Positions 60,972-64,000 of a stretch of DNA of 64,000 nucleotides are shown here, piece after piece. Positions within the stretch are counted from its first letter, which is position 1. Each line of letters opens with the position of its first letter. Source of the stretch: Burkholderia sp. WSM2232 (GTDB lineage: Bacteria > Pseudomonadota > Gammaproteobacteria > Burkholderiales > Burkholderiaceae). The stretch spans positions 1 through 64,000 of the forward strand of contig NZ_AWZV01000004.1 of the NCBI RefSeq assembly GCF_000472545.1, read 5' to 3'. The notes beneath the pieces are model-generated. The model saw nothing but the letters and a program-made list of their open reading frames with translations, did no database searches and was not told the DNA's origin. The translations under genes and the position numbers were made by a program.

Positions 60972-61136
60972 TCATCGCGTGGCCAGCCGGTCGACCACCA
61001 ACAGGCGCGCATTCGGCAATAGTCGCTTCAACGCTTCTGCGGTTCGCTGCACAACTACCGTATCGTCGGTCCCACTCGCCACTAGCGTCGGAATGCGCAG
61101 GGAGCGCAGCGCTTTACCGGCCTCCTCGTTTGAGTC
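60972..61136 (-). pseudogene. internal/C-terminal fragment of an alpha/beta hydrolase
   Basis: A 54-codon minus-strand frame reads KALRSLRIPTLVASGTDDTV, then VVQRTAEALKRLLPNARLLV, which is the strand-acid-helix region of alpha/beta hydrolases (acid in GTDD). It then stops (VDRLATR*) where the catalytic-His segment should begin. The N-terminal half with the nucleophile is absent because the frame runs into the bdcR gene end. Both ends are therefore missing. It suggests that a gene once followed the TetR gene on the minus strand. Confidence 0.65.
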
Positions 61137-61734
61137 AACGCAGCAGACTTGCCAATCCTTCGCCGGCCGCTCGGGCGACCTTTACCAGCCGCGCCTGGTT
61201 CATTCCTTCGCGTGCGCTGCCGGACAGGCCCGACATGACGCTCGAAACGTAGTCCGTCACGACGCCTGCCTCGCGAGGATGAGTTCGCGCGACAAATTCA
61301 CGAACCTGCGCACGGCGACGTTCCGCAACCCGTCGCGCCAGCACGGCGCTCTCGCTGTCGCCATGACCGCGTGCTGCTTCGAGCACCAGGCAACCTCTCC
61401 GGTCGGGGTCATGTGAGTAAGTCTTGGCCGCACGTACGAACAGCTCCGTCAGCGCCTCGTCCGGCCGCCGACCGTCGCGCAGGATATCCGTTAGCACGAG
61501 TTCGCTGCTTGCATACCGCTCCAGCACGCTTGCGAAGAAAGCCGCCTTGCTGCCGAACGCGGTATAGAAGCTCGGAGGGGTGACGCCGAGCGCGTTCGTC
61601 AGCGCGCTCAGGCCCACCGCATCGTAATCCGCTGCGTGGAACATCTGCTGGCCAATGGCAAGCGCGGTTTCTGGATCGAACGACCGAGGACGCCCGCGCC
61701 CCAGCTTCGCTGCAGTTTTTAAAGTAGTGACCAC
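61135..61734 (-). CDS. bdcR: TetR-family repressor of the bdcA-type SDR gene
   Basis: The GTG at 61734 gives 199 residues. TetR helix-turn-helix: ETALAIGQQMFHAADYDAVG and LTNALGVTPPSFYTAFGSKAA. The C-domain has RRGCLVLEAARGHGDSESAV. It is divergent from a BdcA-like SDR with two identical 12-bp palindromes in the intergenic region, one overlapping its own start. In E. coli bdcR (yjgJ) represses bdcA (yjgI) in the same divergent layout. Ligand unknown. Confidence 0.88.
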   Translation of the reverse strand: MVTTLKTAAKLGRGRPRSFDPETALAIGQQMFHAADYDAVGLSALTNALGVTPPSFYTAFGSKAAFFASVLERYASSELVLTDILRDGRRPDEALTELFVRAAKTYSHDPDRRGCLVLEAARGHGDSESAVLARRVAERRRAQVREFVARTHPREAGVVTDYVSSVMSGLSGSAREGMNQARLVKVARAAGEGLASLLR

Positions 61735-61736
61735 TA
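61725..61736. promoter_or_regulatory. TetR operator copy 1, TAGTG-AC-CACTA
   Basis: A 12-bp inverted repeat overlapping the bdcR start codon. An identical 12-mer lies 47 bp away at 61772. Position implies autorepression. Confidence 0.8.
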
Positions 61737-61771
61737 TAAAATTCCCTTGCGTCGACGTTTCGTGAAATATA

Positions 61772-61783
61772 TAGTGACCACTA
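61772..61783. promoter_or_regulatory. TetR operator copy 2, TAGTG-AC-CACTA
   Basis: Exact copy of the 12-mer at 61725, 22 bp upstream of the bdcA-like start. Two identical sites in the 70-bp divergent region are the signature of a TetR-controlled pair. Confidence 0.8.
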
Positions 61784-61804
61784 GTTTAATTCAAGGAGCA
61801 CGAC

Positions 61805-62533
61805 GTGACGCTTTCGAACGACGCGCACTGGCGCGGCAAGACAGTGATGGTGATCGGCGGCAGTCGGGGTATCGGCGCGGCTATCGTGGCGGCCTTCGCG
61901 GAGGCCGGCGCGCAGGTCCGCTTCACCTATGCGGGTTCAGAAGACGCAGCCCGCTCGCTCGCGGAAAAGACTGGCGCGGTGGCCGTTCACGCGGATGCCG
62001 CCAATCGCACAGCGCTGCTCGATGCCGTCAAGGCTGCGGGCCCGCTCGACGTGTTCGTCTATAACGCGGGTGTGCTCGTGAGCGGCGATCCGCTTGCGCT
62101 CGATGCCGACGCGGTCGATCGCCTGATCGACGTGAACCTGCGCGGCGCGTATCACGCATCGGTGGAAGCGGCGCGGCGCATGCCGGAGGGCGGACGCATC
62201 GTGGCGATCGGTTCGGTGCACGGCGACACCATGCCGTTCGACGGCCTTGCTGCCTATGCGATGAGCAAGTCGGCGCTGCAAGGCATGGCCCGCGGTCTTG
62301 CGCGCGACTTTGGCCCGCGCGGCATCACGGTCAACGTGGTGCAGCCCGGCCCGACCGATACCGACATGAATCCCGCCGACGGCCCGCTCGTGCAATCGAT
62401 GCATGACCAGATGGCCATCCGCCGTCACGGCACCGCGCACGAAGTCGCGAGCCTCGTCATGTATCTTGCCTCGCCGCCCGCGCGCGGCATCACGGGCGCG
62501 ATGCACACCATCGACGGCGGCTTCGGCGCCTGA
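61805..62533 (+). CDS. bdcA: BdcA-like short-chain dehydrogenase
   Basis: The GTG at 61805 follows AAGGAGCACGAC. 242 residues. The SDR core closely follows E. coli BdcA (YjgI) in recall: VMVIGGSRGIGAAIVAAFAE, VRFTYAGSEDAARSLAEKTG, YNAGVLVSGDPLAL, YHASVEAARRMPEGGRIVAIG, GLAAYAMSKSALQGMARGLA and the ending GAMHTIDGGFGA. BdcA was reported to influence biofilm dispersal, possibly by binding cyclic di-GMP, and its dehydrogenase substrate is unclear. It heads a run of four close plus-strand genes (SDR, EthD, hydrolase, dehydrogenase). Confidence 0.9.
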   Translation: MTLSNDAHWRGKTVMVIGGSRGIGAAIVAAFAEAGAQVRFTYAGSEDAARSLAEKTGAVAVHADAANRTALLDAVKAAGPLDVFVYNAGVLVSGDPLALDADAVDRLIDVNLRGAYHASVEAARRMPEGGRIVAIGSVHGDTMPFDGLAAYAMSKSALQGMARGLARDFGPRGITVNVVQPGPTDTDMNPADGPLVQSMHDQMAIRRHGTAHEVASLVMYLASPPARGITGAMHTIDGGFGA

Positions 62534-62548
62534 ATCAGGGAGCACCCG

Positions 62549-62863
62549 ATGTCGAACGATTCCACCGTCACGCTATACGTCACCTATACTGGCGCGCCCG
62601 GCGCGCGCTTCGATCGCGCGTATTACGTCGATCGTCACTTGCCGCTGGTGATGCGTCACTGGGCGCAATATGGCCTGACCGGCGTCGCCGCGTTCTTTCC
62701 GGCGATGGAGCAGCCCGGGGCGCTGGCGATCTGCGAGTGCCGGTTCCGCGACGATGCCGCGGTCGATGCCGCGTTCACGTCGCCCGAAGCTGCGCAAGTG
62801 ATGGCTGATGTGCCGCGTTTCACCGATATTGCACCGCGCCGCCTGCGCGCGATGATGCTATGA
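62549..62863 (+). CDS. EthD-domain protein
   Basis: 104 residues, start after CAGGGAGCACCCG. The EthD dimeric alpha/beta-barrel fold is recognisable: YVTYTGAPGARFDRAYYVDRH (short His-containing motif), LPLVMRHWAQYGLTGV, AICECRFRDDAAVDAAF and EAAQVMADVPRFTDI. EthD-type proteins help degrade ethers or small organic molecules in a gene-context dependent way. It is 15 bp after bdcA and 13 bp before the hydrolase gene, so it is co-transcribed with them. Confidence 0.88.
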   Translation: MSNDSTVTLYVTYTGAPGARFDRAYYVDRHLPLVMRHWAQYGLTGVAAFFPAMEQPGALAICECRFRDDAAVDAAFTSPEAAQVMADVPRFTDIAPRRLRAMML

Positions 62864-62876
62864 GAGCGCGATACGC

Positions 62877-63869
62877 ATGAGCACATATTTCGAGCCGTGG
62901 GAGCACGCGCCGGTGCGCGCGATCCGGCGCGGTCATTTCTGGATTCCGGGCGAACGCGTGACGAGCGGCGGCCGCACGTGCCAGCGCGGGCCGATGTATG
63001 TCGAATGGCAGGCGCCCGCAAGCGTCACACGCCAATGGCCAGTCGTGCTGATGCACGGCGGCGGCTTTCAGGGCACCGAATGGTTCGATACGCCGGACGG
63101 CCGGCCCGGTTGGGCCCAGCGTCTGGTGGAAGCGGGCTATGCGGTGCTGGTGGTGGACCGGCCGGGGCACGGACGCTCGCCGTATCACGTCGATACGCTG
63201 GGGCCGATGGGACCACCGTTCTCTTACGAAGGCGGTCGTCAGATCTATTTTCCAGGCGACGATGCGCGACACACGCAATGGCCGTTCGCCGTCCAGGACG
63301 GCGACGCGATGGATGCGTTCATCGCCGGCTACGGTCCGCTGCCGGCCGACCTCGAAGCATCGCAGACCATGGACGCGGATCGCACCGCCGCGCTGCTCGA
63401 CCGCACCGGCCCGGCGATCCTGATCACGCATTCGGCGTCGGGGCCAGACGGCTGGCTCGTCGCGGATCGTCGTCCGCAGCTCGTCAGGGCGATCGCGGCC
63501 ATCGAACCGATGGGTCCGCCGTTCGCCACGATCCCCAACATCGGCGAAATGCGCTGGGGCCCGGCGGCCGCGCCGCTGCGTTTCCAGCCGCCCGTGAGCG
63601 ATCCTGCGACGCTGCGGCACGCGCGGCCCGGCGAGTTCCGGCTGCCATCGCTGGCGCACACGCCCATTCTCATCGTAACCGCCGAGGCATCGGCGTTCGG
63701 GGCGGCCAGTCCGCCGACCGCCGCGTTTCTGAATGCGTGCGGCGCCTCGGCGCAGGTGTTGAATCTCGCCGATCGCGGCGTGCACGGCAACGGACACGGT
63801 CTGATCTACGAAAAGAACTCCGACGCGACGCTCGCGCCGGTGCTCGAATGGTTCGCATCTCTTGATTGA
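62877..63869 (+). CDS. alpha/beta hydrolase, probable esterase/lactonase
   Basis: 330 residues. Alpha/beta-hydrolase elements: oxyanion loop VVLMHGGGFQGTEW, VDRPGHGRSPYHVD, nucleophile Ser in LITHSASGPDGWLVA (HSASG elbow), and the late His in VHGNGHGLIYEKNS. The acid is unclear (PILIVTAEASAFG region). There is no signal peptide, so it is cytoplasmic. Part of the bdcA-ethD-hydrolase-dehydrogenase run. A plausible combined task is catabolism or detoxification of a small ester or lactone. Substrate unknown. Confidence 0.87.
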   Translation: MSTYFEPWEHAPVRAIRRGHFWIPGERVTSGGRTCQRGPMYVEWQAPASVTRQWPVVLMHGGGFQGTEWFDTPDGRPGWAQRLVEAGYAVLVVDRPGHGRSPYHVDTLGPMGPPFSYEGGRQIYFPGDDARHTQWPFAVQDGDAMDAFIAGYGPLPADLEASQTMDADRTAALLDRTGPAILITHSASGPDGWLVADRRPQLVRAIAAIEPMGPPFATIPNIGEMRWGPAAAPLRFQPPVSDPATLRHARPGEFRLPSLAHTPILIVTAEASAFGAASPPTAAFLNACGASAQVLNLADRGVHGNGHGLIYEKNSDATLAPVLEWFASLD

Positions 63870-63884
63870 ACAGGAGCGAACATC

Positions 63885-64000
63885 ATGGATATAGGGATCG
63901 TCGGACTAGACGCGATGGGACGCGCGATGGCGCGCAATCTGGCGCGCGCGGGACATGACGTGAAAGCGTGGAATCGCTCGGGCGGTTCGGTCGACGGCGT
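63885..64000 (+). CDS. 6-phosphogluconate/3-hydroxyisobutyrate dehydrogenase-like NAD-binding protein, 3' truncated by the window
   Basis: The ATG at 63885 follows CAGGAGCGAACATC. The first 38 residues read MDIGIVGLDAMGRAMARNLA and RAGHDVKAWNRSGGSV, the beta-hydroxyacid dehydrogenase Rossmann start (GxGxMGxxMAxNL, with Asp for the second Gly position, and Arg after strand 2 suggesting NADP). It runs off the window end. It is the fourth gene of the bdcA run, 15 bp after the hydrolase. Confidence 0.85.
   Translation, partial: MDIGIVGLDAMGRAMARNLARAGHDVKAWNRSGGSVDG

Noticed and set aside
1..64000. CRISPR arrays, tRNA or rRNA genes, prophage or integrase genes
   Set aside because: No repeat-spacer pattern, no tRNA-like cloverleaf or rRNA sequence, and no integrase or phage structural motif was seen. 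The only tandem repeat of note is the coding microsatellite at 121-275.

Overview
The window looks like part of a large accessory or secondary replicon of a Burkholderiaceae bacterium, most likely Paraburkholderia or Caballeronia. This is inferred from the high GC content, the density of LysR, AraC, TetR and HxlR regulators beside small oxidoreductase genes, and a complete furan-catabolism cluster of the type described in Cupriavidus basilensis and Burkholderia. No rRNA, tRNA, CRISPR array, replication origin or intact insertion sequence was seen.

Layout. 1-7.75 kb: a surface-polysaccharide-like patch with two secreted clan GH-A-like glycosidases (one with an Ala-Pro linker encoded by a hexanucleotide microsatellite, one a lipoprotein with a duplicated N-terminal module), a PaiB-type flavoprotein, a GT-B glycosyltransferase and an FkbM methyltransferase. 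8-13.6 kb: small redox genes (AhpD-like, cupin, Ohr) and two regulator/target pairs (LysR beside ohr, AraC beside an SDR). 13.7-18 kb: a four-gene operon, kdgT-like permease / DtnK kinase / PdxA2 / DeoR regulator, predicted to convert D-threonate (or a related four-carbon acid) to dihydroxyacetone phosphate. Three copies of one 15-bp motif lie upstream and are the probable operator. 18-26.4 kb: two DUF2382 stress proteins, exported proteins, a TetR/amidase pair with two palindromic operators, and a DJ-1/PfpI protein.

26.6-41.1 kb is the centrepiece: hmfF-G-A-B-C-D-E-H-T read in one direction and are flanked by two closely similar LysR regulators. The encoded route is 5-hydroxymethylfurfural (HmfH, MFS importer HmfT) to 2,5-furandicarboxylate, then 2-furoate (HmfF with the prenyl-FMN maker HmfG), then furoyl-CoA (HmfD), hydroxylation (HmfABC, with a CoxG-like domain fused to HmfA), and 2-oxoglutarate (HmfE).

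41.3-64 kb: a Vgb-like propeller, a PHB-depolymerase-type esterase with its ribbon-helix-helix regulator, a Fur-box-controlled TonB receptor, and a run of regulator/enzyme pairs: HxlR/GST, MerR/dehalogenase-like hydrolase, LysR/epimerase, HxlR/NmrA and bdcR/bdcA. Several have clear operators. There is also an unusual pair of exported proteins at 56.3-58.4 kb (a Cys-paired propeller lipoprotein and an unknown partner), RidA, and an exported chorismate mutase. Between 55 and 61.2 kb three broken gene fragments (NmrA-like, TPR, alpha/beta-hydrolase) mark an eroding region. The window ends inside a 6-phosphogluconate/3-hydroxyisobutyrate dehydrogenase-like gene.
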